A stretch of DNA of 64,000 nucleotides from Acidobacteriota bacterium (GCA_025354885.1 JANXLY010000058.1:1-64000); one strand, 5' to 3'; positions 8,255-16,844 are shown, counted from the first letter of the stretch. Numbers and translations are program-made. Notes: generated by a model not told the origin, from the sequence alone.

Positions 8255-8536
8255 AGACTTCGACAGGGTCTTGGCGATGCCGAAAGCGCCTTGCTTCGCC
8301 ATCGACTTGGCAATATGCTGCTCTGCGAAATCGAGGATGCCGTCACTACCGGCACTGGATTCGCCACCGAGCCACCCGGTACCGTTTGACTCGCGTGCAG
8401 TGCGAAGCAGGGCAGAAGCGAAGAGCGCCTCAAATTCTTCGAGTGCCTGATCGAGACCAGGTGCCTGTTTCGGTTTGTCTGAATTGCTGATTGATGTTTT
8501 CAGGATCGGGCTTGTTGCGAGAGCATCCGTCTTCAT
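8237..8536 (-). CDS. flgJ: rod-binding protein, FlgJ N-terminal type
   Basis: The 99 aa protein carries only the rod-binding domain (LDQALEEFEALFASALLRTAR, then DFAEQHIAKSMAKQGAFGIAKTL). The peptidoglycan hydrolase domain of enterobacterial FlgJ is absent, as in many non-enteric bacteria, so a separate muramidase would be needed to open the wall for the rod. It is the last gene of the flgF-G-A-H-I-J operon. Its ATG overlaps the flgI stop (ATGA), and it converges with fliS. Confidence 0.85.
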   Translation of the reverse strand: MKTDALATSPILKTSISNSDKPKQAPGLDQALEEFEALFASALLRTARESNGTGWLGGESSAGSDGILDFAEQHIAKSMAKQGAFGIAKTLSKSLNRQI

Positions 8537-9642
8537 AAAACCTCGATTTCTGCTTCCAAAGCGCCAGCACTCTTGAGTGCTTGGAGGATTGCGATGACAT
8601 CGCGAGCGGTCGATCCAATTTGCTTGAGGGCCTGAACCAGTTCGTCGACACTTGCGCCTGCCCCCAGTGAAATTGATTTGGCTTTGTCTTCTTTGACTCC
8701 AACGCCAACCTGAGGAGTGACAACAGTCTTGCCACCGCTCAATGGTTCGGGTTGTGAAGTGACGTAGGAAGTGGAAATGTCGATGGACAGCGGGCCGTGC
8801 AGGATGGCGATTGGGCGCAGACTGACCTCTTTGCCCATGATGATGGTTCCTGTTCGCTCATTGATTACTACTTTTGGAATTCGCTCCACGGGGACGGCAA
8901 GATCTTCGATTTGAGCGTAGAACTCTACCTCCCGGCCTAAGAACTCATCCGGGGTACGGACGGAAATCAGCCCTGGATTTTGAGCGCTGGCAATGGATTC
9001 CTTGCCGGAGAGTTTGGGGAACTTGCGATTGATCGCATCTGTGATACGCGAAGCGGTGCCAAAGTCTGCTTTGAGAAGTTGCAGCTTTAGGGCAGGGCCT
9101 GGGGCTACTGACGGAGCGTCTGCTTCGAGCAGGGCTCCGCTAATGACTCGCCCGACTGTCGGATGGTTGGTAGTTTGCTGGTTACCACGGCCGCCGGCGA
9201 CAAAGCCTCCGGTAACGAGCGGACCTTGAGCCACGGCGAAGACTTTTCCGTTGGCTGCGCGTAGGGGCGTTTGTATCAAAATGCCTCCCTGGAGATTTTG
9301 AGCGTCGCCGATTGCAGCGACCGTGACGTCAATCTTGGTTCCGTTTTGAGAGTAAGGAGGAAGTGTTGCCGTTACCATGACTGCGGCGATGTTACGAACC
9401 AGCATTGCAGTTGGGCTGACTTGAACGCCCATGCGGTCGAGCAAGCTTGCAAGGCTTTGGGAGGAAAAAAAGGTCTGACGTTTGTCGCCCGTCCCGTTCA
9501 GCCCAACGACCAAGCCGTAGCCGAGGAGTTGGTTGTCTCGGGCACCTTCGAGGGAGACGAGCTCGCGCACGCGAATTGGCTTCGAGTCTGCGGCGACTAG
9601 GGGCAATGCCAGGAGCGCGAGAATCAACAATAGGTTTATCAA
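8533..9642 (-). CDS. flgI: flagellar P-ring protein FlgI
   Basis: The 369 aa product has a Sec signal (LLLILALLALPLVAADS) and the FlgI signatures VRELVSLEGARDNQLLGYGLVVGLNGTGD, AAVMVTATLPPYSQNGTKIDV and VVINERTGTIIMGKEV. It forms the P ring around the rod in the periplasm with help from FlgA. Both ends overlap neighbours by four bases (ATGA), with flgH upstream and flgJ downstream. Length and motifs are normal for the family. Confidence 0.96.
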   Translation of the reverse strand: MINLLLILALLALPLVAADSKPIRVRELVSLEGARDNQLLGYGLVVGLNGTGDKRQTFFSSQSLASLLDRMGVQVSPTAMLVRNIAAVMVTATLPPYSQNGTKIDVTVAAIGDAQNLQGGILIQTPLRAANGKVFAVAQGPLVTGGFVAGGRGNQQTTNHPTVGRVISGALLEADAPSVAPGPALKLQLLKADFGTASRITDAINRKFPKLSGKESIASAQNPGLISVRTPDEFLGREVEFYAQIEDLAVPVERIPKVVINERTGTIIMGKEVSLRPIAILHGPLSIDISTSYVTSQPEPLSGGKTVVTPQVGVGVKEDKAKSISLGAGASVDELVQALKQIGSTARDVIAILQALKSAGALEAEIEVL

Positions 9643-10259
9643 AACGGTAGTAGTCCCATCAAGATTCGATAAACGATGTTCGGCCGGCGAATGGAATCGG
9701 ATACGAGGCCCTTCCCATTGAGCTGGATGCTCATCATTCCAATCCGATCACTACGCACCTGATTGTTTGCAGAGACATCATTCCAGCGTACAATTCCACG
9801 GACCGCCAACTGATGCTTTTCAGAGTTGACTCCAATCTCCTTGGTGGCTTGTACGACGAGGTCTCCATTAGGGAGAACTTCGACAACGCGACCGGAGAGA
9901 GTACTTGTCAAAACATTGGACCGATTGGTGGAGCCTGTGCCATCCAGCTTCGTTGAACCATTGACGGCAGCGAGATTTTGCAAAGCGCCCAAGGCGCTAG
10001 GCTTGCCAAGCAACGAGGAAATGCTTGAGTTGGCCGAGGATTTTCTGGCGGAGGCGGAACTTCCCGCGCTAGTCGCATTCAGACGGTCTGATACGACAAT
10101 TGTGATCGTGTCGCCGACGCGGCGAGCCCGCAAATCGCTTGCCAGATCGCTATAGCGCCCGGTATCAGCGTACGTGGATCCAGGTGCACTTTGTGGTGCA
10201 GCTGTAAGTGCTGACAACGCGGATAGAGCAAGAATTAGTCGCAGTACAAGATTTGTCAT
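9639..10259 (-). CDS. flgH: flagellar L-ring protein FlgH, no lipobox
   Basis: The 206 aa product has the FlgH core: RARRVGDTITIVVSDRLNATS, LSGRVVEVLPNGDLVVQATKEI, LAVRGIVRWNDVSANNQVRSDRIG and a C-terminal MGLLPF. It builds the L ring in the outer membrane. Canonical FlgH is a lipoprotein, but here the signal peptide (LILALSALSALTAAPQSAPG) contains no cysteine, so it is probably cut by signal peptidase I and not lipidated. It overlaps flgA and flgI by four bases each. Confidence 0.93.
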   Translation of the reverse strand: MTNLVLRLILALSALSALTAAPQSAPGSTYADTGRYSDLASDLRARRVGDTITIVVSDRLNATSAGSSASARKSSANSSISSLLGKPSALGALQNLAAVNGSTKLDGTGSTNRSNVLTSTLSGRVVEVLPNGDLVVQATKEIGVNSEKHQLAVRGIVRWNDVSANNQVRSDRIGMMSIQLNGKGLVSDSIRRPNIVYRILMGLLPF

Positions 10260-11164
10260 TGTTCTTTCTTTACAGCGCCGGTGCGAATTTCAACGATACC
10301 GGGCGCGACCGCGACAGCGCGTAGCAAGCGCTTTCCATCGAGGGTTGCGATAAGTAAGGGATCCCCGAGTCGGGCCTTTCCCCGGGCGATTGCTGGAGTA
10401 CGGATGCTGGCTCGCCCCGCCTGGCTAATCAATTCCACGGTGTCTCCGGGTCTGATCAGCGGTGCCTCCATCAAATGGCTGGCATGCAGAATTGCTCCCT
10501 TTGTGAGCGAGCGGCGGAGGACTCGGCCCTCAAACTCGATTGTCGACTCTTTGATGCCACTCCCTGCCGGTTGCCACGGGAGTATGATGCTCTCGAGGTC
10601 TGAGGCCTCCACCAACTTTCCAGCAGGCAGGTTGCGGGCAGCAACCATACGCGACTGGCCGTGTTTCATGGTGAAGTTGATTCGAAGCGCTGCGTATCCT
10701 GATGGGCCGTCGATTTTCCCGTGCCAGATATATTGCTTCTTTACGGTGTCGTAGGATAAACCATTCCGTTGTAAGGCTATGTGGCCCATTGGTCCGGGAG
10801 AAATTCTCTTGTCCCGGATGTCGATTTCAGCATCCTGGACTTGTAGTCCAAACAAATCGTTGAGAGCTTGACGGAGCTCAGACTCCCATGCAAAGTCTTC
10901 GGCAAGGGCTGCCCGACGGTATACGCAAACGGGATCGAATTCAGATTTCGAAAGCGAATGGCTCGTAGCCCAGAGGCGAAGCGTTTGGCTGGTGAGATCT
11001 CTTCTTACACCGAAATTGGGAGAACTTGCGAGCACTGTTGTGGGTGCGAGAGTAGCGAAAGCAGGCAGCCGCGGAACAAGATCTCGAGCCTGAATCTGGG
11101 GCCCCTCGACTATCAGGCAGGGGTCGAGGGGAAGCAGGATTAGCGTGAGTAAGAGATAGAGCAT
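10256..11164 (-). CDS. flgA: P-ring assembly chaperone FlgA
   Basis: The 302 aa secreted protein has a hydrophobic N-terminal signal, a divergent middle region, and a C-terminal SAF/FlgA domain with AARNLPAGKLVEASDLESI, RPGDTVELISQAGRASIRTPA and ARLGDPLLIATLDGKRLLRA. FlgA is a periplasmic chaperone for the P ring. Its stop and start codons overlap with flgG (one base) and flgH (four bases), placing it mid-operon. The N-terminal 150 residues are poorly conserved, as usual for the family. Confidence 0.88.
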   Translation of the reverse strand: MLYLLLTLILLPLDPCLIVEGPQIQARDLVPRLPAFATLAPTTVLASSPNFGVRRDLTSQTLRLWATSHSLSKSEFDPVCVYRRAALAEDFAWESELRQALNDLFGLQVQDAEIDIRDKRISPGPMGHIALQRNGLSYDTVKKQYIWHGKIDGPSGYAALRINFTMKHGQSRMVAARNLPAGKLVEASDLESIILPWQPAGSGIKESTIEFEGRVLRRSLTKGAILHASHLMEAPLIRPGDTVELISQAGRASIRTPAIARGKARLGDPLLIATLDGKRLLRAVAVAPGIVEIRTGAVKKEQ

Positions 11165-11955
11165 TAGCGGGTCACGTTATTGGCTTGCTGATACATTTCG
11201 TCGGCAGCGCGCACGATTTTGGAGTTGGCCTCGTAGGCTCTTTGAGCCACGATCAAATTGATAAATTCGCTTACAACACTGACATTGGATTGCTCAACGT
11301 AGCCTTGCAGCAATGCACCCATGCCCTCTTGGCCACCGGGCGTGCCAATCTGAGCTTCGCCAGAGGAATCTGTGGGCATGTATAGATTTTTGCCGATGCT
11401 ATTCAAGCCAGCCGGGTTCGCGAAGTTGGCGATCTGAATCTGACCGGCAACCTGGGTAGCCGTTTGACCCGGCAAAGAGTAACTCACAGTGCCGTCAGCA
11501 CCAATGGTGACTCCCTGGGCCTCGGCGGGGATGGTAATTTGCGGCTCGAGTGCTTCGCCGTCGCTTGTCACGATGTTGCCATCGCGGTCCAGATGGAAGC
11601 CGCCGGACCTGGTGTAAGCGGTCTCTCCTGTTGGACGACGGACCTGGAAGAAGCCTTTGCCCTGAATGACCAGATCGAGGGGGTTGTTGGTCATAGAAAA
11701 ATCTCCCTGTGAAAAGAGAATTTCATTGGAGACCGTGCGTGTTCCCAAACCAAGTTGAAGGCCGGTGGGAATCGTTGTCTGTGCGCCCGCTGAAGCGCCG
11801 GGCTGCACGAGGGTCTGATACATCAGATCCTGAAACTGCGCCCGCCGCATCTTGAAGCCGGTGGTATTGGCATTGGCGAGGTTGTGGGCGATGTTGTCCA
11901 CATTCAATTGCTGTGCGGACATACCTGAAGCCGCGCTGTAGAGTGCTCGAATCAT
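11164..11955 (-). CDS. flgG: distal rod protein FlgG
   Basis: The 263 aa product starts MIRALYSAASGMSAQQLNVD and has the rod signature NIAHNLANANTTGFKMRRAQFQDL, then QGKGFFQVRRPTGETAYTRSG and the C-terminal helix FINLIVAQRAYEANSKIVRA typical of rod and hook proteins. FlgG forms the distal rod. It lies 9 bp downstream of flgF. The length is the family norm. Confidence 0.96.
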   Translation of the reverse strand: MIRALYSAASGMSAQQLNVDNIAHNLANANTTGFKMRRAQFQDLMYQTLVQPGASAGAQTTIPTGLQLGLGTRTVSNEILFSQGDFSMTNNPLDLVIQGKGFFQVRRPTGETAYTRSGGFHLDRDGNIVTSDGEALEPQITIPAEAQGVTIGADGTVSYSLPGQTATQVAGQIQIANFANPAGLNSIGKNLYMPTDSSGEAQIGTPGGQEGMGALLQGYVEQSNVSVVSEFINLIVAQRAYEANSKIVRAADEMYQQANNVTR

Positions 11956-11964
11956 AGTCGTTTC

Positions 11965-12720
11965 CTAAACTCGACCCACTTCTTCTGTGGATCGCTTCCC
12001 CATCTCGCCGTGCAATTGCAGGGCCTTTTGCAACATTTCAAATTGGCGCGAGATTTTGACGAGCTGAATCCCGCCTGTTGTCGGGTCTGCGTTGGACTTC
12101 TCGAGCCAGCCCTGGTGGACTTCTACACCTGCAGCACGCCTGAGGCTTGCTATATCGCTGATGGCGAAGTAGGAGTCCCCTGCCTTGCGGAGTTGTTCGC
12201 GGTTAGCAGGCTCCATCAATTCGACACGCGCCAAAGCCGTGTTGTCCTGATGCAATACGCCTTGAAGATCGATGTTCAGTTGGCGAGTTGGGTCAAAGCG
12301 AAAGGTGGGAGGCAAGGGCCTTCCGTCAGGCAGAGTCAGTTTCACTTTGAATCCTTCTCTGGTTCGAAGTTGACCATCGGTTCCAATTTGGAAACTGCCG
12401 TTGCGCGTCAATAAATTGCCAGATGGCGATTCTGTGACGAAGTAGGCATTGCCATCAAGCGCCAGGTCGAGTGGGCGTGAGGTGGATTCGAGAAGGCCCT
12501 GATTGAAGTTGATCCACGACTGCTTGAGATCGGGAGACAGGCCTGTAAAATCAGGGCCGCCATTGCCAGCGAGAGCTTCTTCCGAGCCGTAGAGAGTGTA
12601 TCGCTCCAGCTCCGATTTGAAGGCCGGCGTGCCGCTATTAGCCAAGTTATTGGCGACGATGTCGAGGCTCTCGGCGCGAGCTCTGAGCCCGCTGGCAAGA
12701 ATGCTGGTTGTAGAGTCCAT
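11965..12720 (-). CDS. flgF: proximal rod protein FlgF
   Basis: I place the start at the ATG at 12718-12720, not at the track start 12954. The product then begins MDSTTSILASGLRARAESLD, followed by the rod motif IVANNLANSGTPAFK and a C-terminal SRQFEMLQKALQLHGEMGK helix, giving about 251 aa, which is normal for FlgF. A short GGA-containing leader precedes it. It heads the minus-strand operon flgF-G-A-H-I-J. A sigma54-like site lies immediately upstream. Confidence 0.9.
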   Translation of the reverse strand: MDSTTSILASGLRARAESLDIVANNLANSGTPAFKSELERYTLYGSEEALAGNGGPDFTGLSPDLKQSWINFNQGLLESTSRPLDLALDGNAYFVTESPSGNLLTRNGSFQIGTDGQLRTREGFKVKLTLPDGRPLPPTFRFDPTRQLNIDLQGVLHQDNTALARVELMEPANREQLRKAGDSYFAISDIASLRRAAGVEVHQGWLEKSNADPTTGGIQLVKISRQFEMLQKALQLHGEMGKRSTEEVGRV

Positions 12721-12740
12721 ATAAGGTCCACCACGGTATA

Positions 12741-12756
12741 GGCAATCGTCATGCCA
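12741..12756 (-). promoter_or_regulatory. sigma54-type promoter for the flgF operon
   Basis: Read on the minus strand, TGGCATGACGATTGCC fits the sigma54 consensus TGGCAYR-N4-TTGC, with GG and GC exactly ten bases apart. Transcription would start near 12730, ten bases before the flgF ATG. Sigma54 control of rod and hook genes is common in flagellar hierarchies, but rpoN and its activator are not in the window. Confidence 0.55.
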
Positions 12757-12772
12757 AAGCCTTGCATGGTTT

Positions 12773-12789
12773 TGGCACTGCGCGTGCTT
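12773..12789 (+). promoter_or_regulatory. sigma54-type promoter for the fliK operon
   Basis: TGGCACTGCGCGTGCTT has the invariant GG and GC of a sigma54 promoter ten bases apart and the full TGGCAC box. The predicted transcript start (~12799) is only a few bases from the fliK start codon, and no Shine-Dalgarno sequence precedes that start. The fliK mRNA may therefore be leaderless. It is divergent from the flgF site 17 bp away. Confidence 0.45.
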
Positions 12790-12803
12790 AAGCATTCTGC
12801 GTG

Positions 12804-14663
12804 ATGCAATCCGTGACAGCCACCGAGGTGCCAGTTCCGCAGTTGAGCAAGGAAGCTTGTCCCGGTGCATCTCGACTATCGGGGAGCAATGAGGACGCCA
12901 AAGTGGAGGGGAGCGAGTCGGGGCTGGAGGCATTGCTGACGGCCTGGACTGCAATTTTTCAGCAGCAGATATTGCCTGAGGCGCAGGATGTGTCGGCCGG
13001 CGAGATGAGTTTCGAACTGGTGGATGGCGCGACGGGAGGAGAGGTGAAGGGGGCGGGGTCTAGGCAGATTTCAGCTCTGCAGCCTGACACGAACAAAACA
13101 GCCGACATCCTCGGATCGGTTGCGGGTCGTGCGGCGATTTTCTGGCAGAAAGAGATCGTGCCTTTCGGAAGCGCGAGTTTGGGTGCAGATACAAAGGTCG
13201 AAACAACGGTCGAGCCGCCAATGGCCTTCGATTTGGTGAGCGCGGTCCTTCCAGTAGTCGGGCCCCCTGAGCTTGAGGGCGTCCATGTGCCTGTTTCAAA
13301 AGGTCAGAAAAGCCAGCAACTCGTGAACCCAATCGATGCCAAGAGTGGAAACGAAGAAATCCATTTGCCAACTGAAGGCAAGATTCCAGAAGCAACAAAG
13401 ATCCCTGCTCGTGTTTTGGCGCCTGCTGCATCAGGTGGCGAGATTTTGACGGATGAGGTTTTGATAGGCAATCGCACGGCGGTCGATGAGCACATTGAGA
13501 CTGAGCTTGTTGCTGTAGAAGTGGGACAGATTGAGGCGAAGCTTCAGACTTCACAAGTACTGCCACAAACTCCGCAAGTACAACTGCAGATACCACAAGA
13601 ACAAGTAGTGCCGTCCTTGGTGAAGCAGAATCCACCCGTTGAGAACCCGGGGAAGATCACCCGTGCAGCAGCTCCAAGACGGGCTGCGGAGGTGGTCGGT
13701 CTCGGAGATACGTCGCTTCAAAAAGTGCAAGTGGCTGCCGAAAGCAAAGTGCAAGATTCTCCATTCACCAAGCCGATTCGATTTGACACCGAGGTCAATT
13801 TGGAGAGTGAGGGCCTGTCTCGCTTCAAGGCTGCTCTTGATAAGGCTGCGATACGGGTGCAGCATTCCGATCCACAGCCAGTCGAGAGGCCGGAGTTGGA
13901 ATTAGGGAAAGTGCGGGAAGAATCGACCTCGACAGCGGCCGCCGAATCATCTTCGCCAATTGAAAAAAATGAGATGCCAATTCAAGACCGCAAACAGGAA
14001 GTGCCGATTGGACCTGTTCTGACCGAGACGTTGATCGTCGAGCACCCAAGGGAGCAAGTGGTCGTGTCCCAGGCCGCACCAGAAATACCGAAACGGGAAT
14101 CTGTTGCAATGCCTCCAGCTCAGGATGCACCGGCAAAGAGTGTGCCAGTTCAAAAAAGCGAAATTCAGGCTCCACTGACGATGGCGAATGGAGAGGCGAA
14201 GACGATTTCCATTCGAATTCCGCTAACAGATACAAGCTTGGCGGGAACGGGAGAGGCACGACATATCGATCTGGTCTTCAATAATCGCAACAGCAATCTG
14301 ACTTTGCAGTTTCATTCGCCCAGTGCCGAAATCCAACAACGGATCGAGGAGTCAATGCCTACACTTCTGGACAAACTCCAAACCGCAGACTGGACTTCGA
14401 AGCCTCCTGAGGTTGGAGCTGCATCGGGGGCAGTCGAAGCAGTAGTTGAGCCAAAGAAACGCGCGGAAACTTTTCTAGCGACGGGAATGACTACGGAAGC
14501 AGCGCGTGATCTTTCGACGGCCGCAACTTCCAGTCAGCAAGGCTCGCACCTGGACGACTCTTCGGCCAATCGACGTGAACAGCAGTCACAAAACTCGGCT
14601 GCGAGAAACCGCAAAAAAGATCAGGCTTGGCAAACCGAGTTTGACGAACAACTAGAACCATAA
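12804..14663 (+). CDS. fliK: flagellar hook-length control protein, FliK-like
   Basis: The product is about 619 aa. Its long low-complexity middle is rich in Glu, Pro, Gln and Val (for example QVLPQTPQVQLQIPQEQVVP). A folded C-terminal domain at about 470-540 reads IRIPLTDTSLAGTGEARHIDLVFN, then LTLQFHSPSAEIQQRIEESMPTLLDKL. This is the arrangement of FliK hook-length rulers, whose C-domain switches FlhB specificity. Position before flgD and flgE supports the call. Starts are GTG 12801 or ATG 12804, neither with a clear ribosome binding site. The identity rests on layout more than on strong motif matches. Confidence 0.75.
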   Translation: MQSVTATEVPVPQLSKEACPGASRLSGSNEDAKVEGSESGLEALLTAWTAIFQQQILPEAQDVSAGEMSFELVDGATGGEVKGAGSRQISALQPDTNKTADILGSVAGRAAIFWQKEIVPFGSASLGADTKVETTVEPPMAFDLVSAVLPVVGPPELEGVHVPVSKGQKSQQLVNPIDAKSGNEEIHLPTEGKIPEATKIPARVLAPAASGGEILTDEVLIGNRTAVDEHIETELVAVEVGQIEAKLQTSQVLPQTPQVQLQIPQEQVVPSLVKQNPPVENPGKITRAAAPRRAAEVVGLGDTSLQKVQVAAESKVQDSPFTKPIRFDTEVNLESEGLSRFKAALDKAAIRVQHSDPQPVERPELELGKVREESTSTAAAESSSPIEKNEMPIQDRKQEVPIGPVLTETLIVEHPREQVVVSQAAPEIPKRESVAMPPAQDAPAKSVPVQKSEIQAPLTMANGEAKTISIRIPLTDTSLAGTGEARHIDLVFNNRNSNLTLQFHSPSAEIQQRIEESMPTLLDKLQTADWTSKPPEVGAASGAVEAVVEPKKRAETFLATGMTTEAARDLSTAATSSQQGSHLDDSSANRREQQSQNSAARNRKKDQAWQTEFDEQLEP

Positions 14664-14682
14664 GAAAGAAAAGGAGCATTTC

Positions 14683-14997
14683 ATGATTTCATCCTCAGAT
14701 TTGATTCGCAGCCCTCAGGCAGCATTGGACACTACAAGGCAGGCCGGCAGGGCCGACGAGACAAATAAGGTCAAGCAACCGAATCCGAATGATCTCGCGA
14801 GCAAGGACGTATTTCTTCAACTCCTGATCGCCCAGATCAAGAATCAGGATCCCAGCAAGCCGGGTGACAGCATTCAATATATTACACAGCTCAGTCAATT
14901 CTCCGGGGTCGAGCAGCTGGTGGATATCAAGACCCAACTCCGCGATCTGATCGCCAAATTGACACCAGCAACTACGACGGAAAAGCCGGCCGCCTAG
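14683..14997 (+). CDS. flgD: hook-capping protein FlgD, minimal form
   Basis: The 104 aa product contains the conserved FlgD N-terminal domain, DVFLQLLIAQIKNQDPSKPGD and then QLSQFSGVEQLVDIK. It stops before the tudor/Ig-like C-terminal domains that make up the second half of the ~220 aa enterobacterial protein. FlgD caps the growing hook and is discarded afterwards. AAGGAG precedes the ATG. It sits between fliK and flgE in the expected order. The short length looks genuine, since a clear stop and then flgE follow. Confidence 0.86.
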   Translation: MISSSDLIRSPQAALDTTRQAGRADETNKVKQPNPNDLASKDVFLQLLIAQIKNQDPSKPGDSIQYITQLSQFSGVEQLVDIKTQLRDLIAKLTPATTTEKPAA

Positions 14998-15044
14998 AGC
15001 GGATCGGACACGAAACACAGGAATCAAGGAACCCCAAAAACTAA

Positions 15045-16286
15045 ATGTTTACATCATTTTCAACTGCCCTATCCGCCCTCAGCGCGCACTCAACTGCCGT
15101 CGATGTAGTCGGAAACAATCTTGCGAACCTGAATACTCCTGGCTTCAAGGCGAGTACGGTTTCGTTTTACGATCTCGTTACGCAATCACTTGGAGCCGGC
15201 CTCGGGGATACCCAGGTCGGATTTGGCGTAGGGCGTCCTATCACGCTTCGGAATTTCTCACAGGGTGCGATTCAGGTCAGTAGCGGACCGTTGGATGCAG
15301 CAATCCAGGGCGACGGATTCCTGATCTTGAAAGGGCAACAGGGACAAACGGTATATTCGCGTGGTGGCAGTCTCATCGTGGACAAATCGGGAAACCTCCT
15401 GACAGGAAAGGGCTACAAAATCCAGGGTTGGACCAATCAAGGAAACACTCTTGACACAACGGGTCCTGTAGGGGACATCGTAATTCCAGTAGGTTCCATC
15501 AAGCCTCCAGTTGCCTCGACAGCATTCCAGTTCGACATGAACCTGAATGCTGCTGCCAGTCTTGGGCCCCCGCCTGAAAGTTTCCGGACTTCTATTGAAA
15601 TCTTCGACTCACTTGGCACCAGCCATGTGGTGTCTGTTGCTTTCACCAAGTCGGCAACGCCGAATGCCTGGGATTACAGTATTTCGATTCCAGATGCTGA
15701 TGTCGCAGCACCCGTTGCTCCTCTCACTGGCACCATGCAATTTGACAGTAACGGGAAGCTGACGTCGCCTGATGCTGTTACTCCAATCAGCTTTGCCATT
15801 GCAGGCTTGGCAAATGGCTCTTCCGATATCAATTTGAACTGGGGAATCTATAACGGACTCACCCCACGCATTACGCAGTATGCGCAGCCGTCTGCGGTAA
15901 GCGCAAACTCACAGGATGGTCAGCCTTCCGCGCAGTTGATTCGAGTCGGGGTAGGGGATGGGGGCAGGATTCTTGCTCAATATTCCAACGGGGTTCAGTC
16001 GGCTGTGGGCCAAGTCGCTATGGCTTCGATTCGAAATCCGGAATCACTGGTTGCCGTTGGCGATAGCGCATTTCAACTGAGCGAGAAAAGTGCTCTGCCT
16101 GCAATTGGAACCTCTGGCACTGGCGGCCGTGGTTCGATTCTGGGCGGGGCGATTGAGGCTTCGACAGTTGACATCGCTAGAGAGTTTACAAACCTGATCA
16201 TCTACCAGCGTGGGTATCAAGCGAACACGAGAGTAATCACAACAGTTGATGAGATCAGCCAGGAAACGATCAACCTGAAGCGTTAA
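15045..16286 (+). CDS. flgE: flagellar hook protein FlgE
   Basis: The 413 aa product has the N-terminal rod/hook motif VDVVGNNLANLNTPGFKAST and the second block IQGDGFLILKGQQGQTVYSRGG. A FlgE-specific middle domain (DSLGTSHVVSVAFTKS) follows, and the C-terminal helix is FTNLIIYQRGYQANTRVITTVD. It polymerises into the hook outside the cell after export through the FlhAB/FliPQR gate encoded just downstream. Length and domain order are typical. Confidence 0.95.
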   Translation: MFTSFSTALSALSAHSTAVDVVGNNLANLNTPGFKASTVSFYDLVTQSLGAGLGDTQVGFGVGRPITLRNFSQGAIQVSSGPLDAAIQGDGFLILKGQQGQTVYSRGGSLIVDKSGNLLTGKGYKIQGWTNQGNTLDTTGPVGDIVIPVGSIKPPVASTAFQFDMNLNAAASLGPPPESFRTSIEIFDSLGTSHVVSVAFTKSATPNAWDYSISIPDADVAAPVAPLTGTMQFDSNGKLTSPDAVTPISFAIAGLANGSSDINLNWGIYNGLTPRITQYAQPSAVSANSQDGQPSAQLIRVGVGDGGRILAQYSNGVQSAVGQVAMASIRNPESLVAVGDSAFQLSEKSALPAIGTSGTGGRGSILGGAIEASTVDIAREFTNLIIYQRGYQANTRVITTVDEISQETINLKR

Positions 16287-16292
16287 TTTCTT

Positions 16293-16556
16293 ATGGCCTC
16301 AGCACACATGCAGCATCTCGAGCAATTCGCGCATTACCTGGATATGCCACTAACGGTTGAGGCCGTTCTTGACCAGAAGACGATGACAATTTTCGAAATC
16401 CTCGCTCTGGAAGAAGGAAGCGTAATCAAGCTGAATCGCTCTGCCGGGGAGAACATAGACCTCATCATTGGCGGCACTTCTGCTGCCTTTGCGGAGGTTG
16501 TAATTATCGACGAATCCATGGGCGTTCGAGTGACGGACCTGGCTTCAGAAGGCTAA
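16293..16556 (+). CDS. fliN: C-ring switch protein FliN (single SpoA domain)
   Basis: The 87 aa product is a single SpoA/surface-presentation domain: LDMPLTVEAVLDQKTMTIFEIL, LEEGSVIKLNRSAGENIDLIIGG and VRVTDLASEG. FliN forms the bottom of the cytoplasmic C-ring and binds the export ATPase regulator. A second SpoA protein lies at 23630-24466. No fliM is in the window. It is followed within 12 bp by the FliO-like gene. Confidence 0.85.
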   Translation: MASAHMQHLEQFAHYLDMPLTVEAVLDQKTMTIFEILALEEGSVIKLNRSAGENIDLIIGGTSAAFAEVVIIDESMGVRVTDLASEG

Positions 16557-16568
16557 CGGAGAACTGCG

Positions 16569-16844
16569 ATGTGGAAGAAACTTTTAAAGCTTTGGGAGGA
16601 CACGGCATTGCGCCGTGCAGCTCAGCAAAGCGGACAAGCCCGGACGAAGATCAATTTGGCAGGCCAAAAGTGGTTTGGTTCGGGAGAATGCCTCCGTATC
16701 GTCGAAATTGAGACGGAGGGCGGCAGCTACAGAATTGCCATATGGAATGGCAAAACATCAAGCCAGATGGTCGAGCTCAGCCGAGGAGTTCCGCTTGAGA
16801 GTCCAGCCCTGCTTGCGCGTTCGGTCGGCGGAGGAGTTGCTTGA
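16569..16844 (+). CDS. fliO: FliO-like protein lacking a membrane segment
   Basis: The 91 aa product lies between fliN and fliP, exactly where fliO sits in most flagellar operons. Its C-terminal half (QKWFGSGECLRIVEIETEGG, then AIWNGKTSSQMVELS) resembles the cytoplasmic domain of FliO. However, the N-terminus (MWKKLLKLWEDTALRRAAQQ) is amphipathic and charged, with no transmembrane helix. FliO normally anchors to the membrane to help assemble the FliP ring. The call rests on synteny and a weak pattern. The stop overlaps the TTG start of fliP. Confidence 0.55.
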   Translation: MWKKLLKLWEDTALRRAAQQSGQARTKINLAGQKWFGSGECLRIVEIETEGGSYRIAIWNGKTSSQMVELSRGVPLESPALLARSVGGGVA

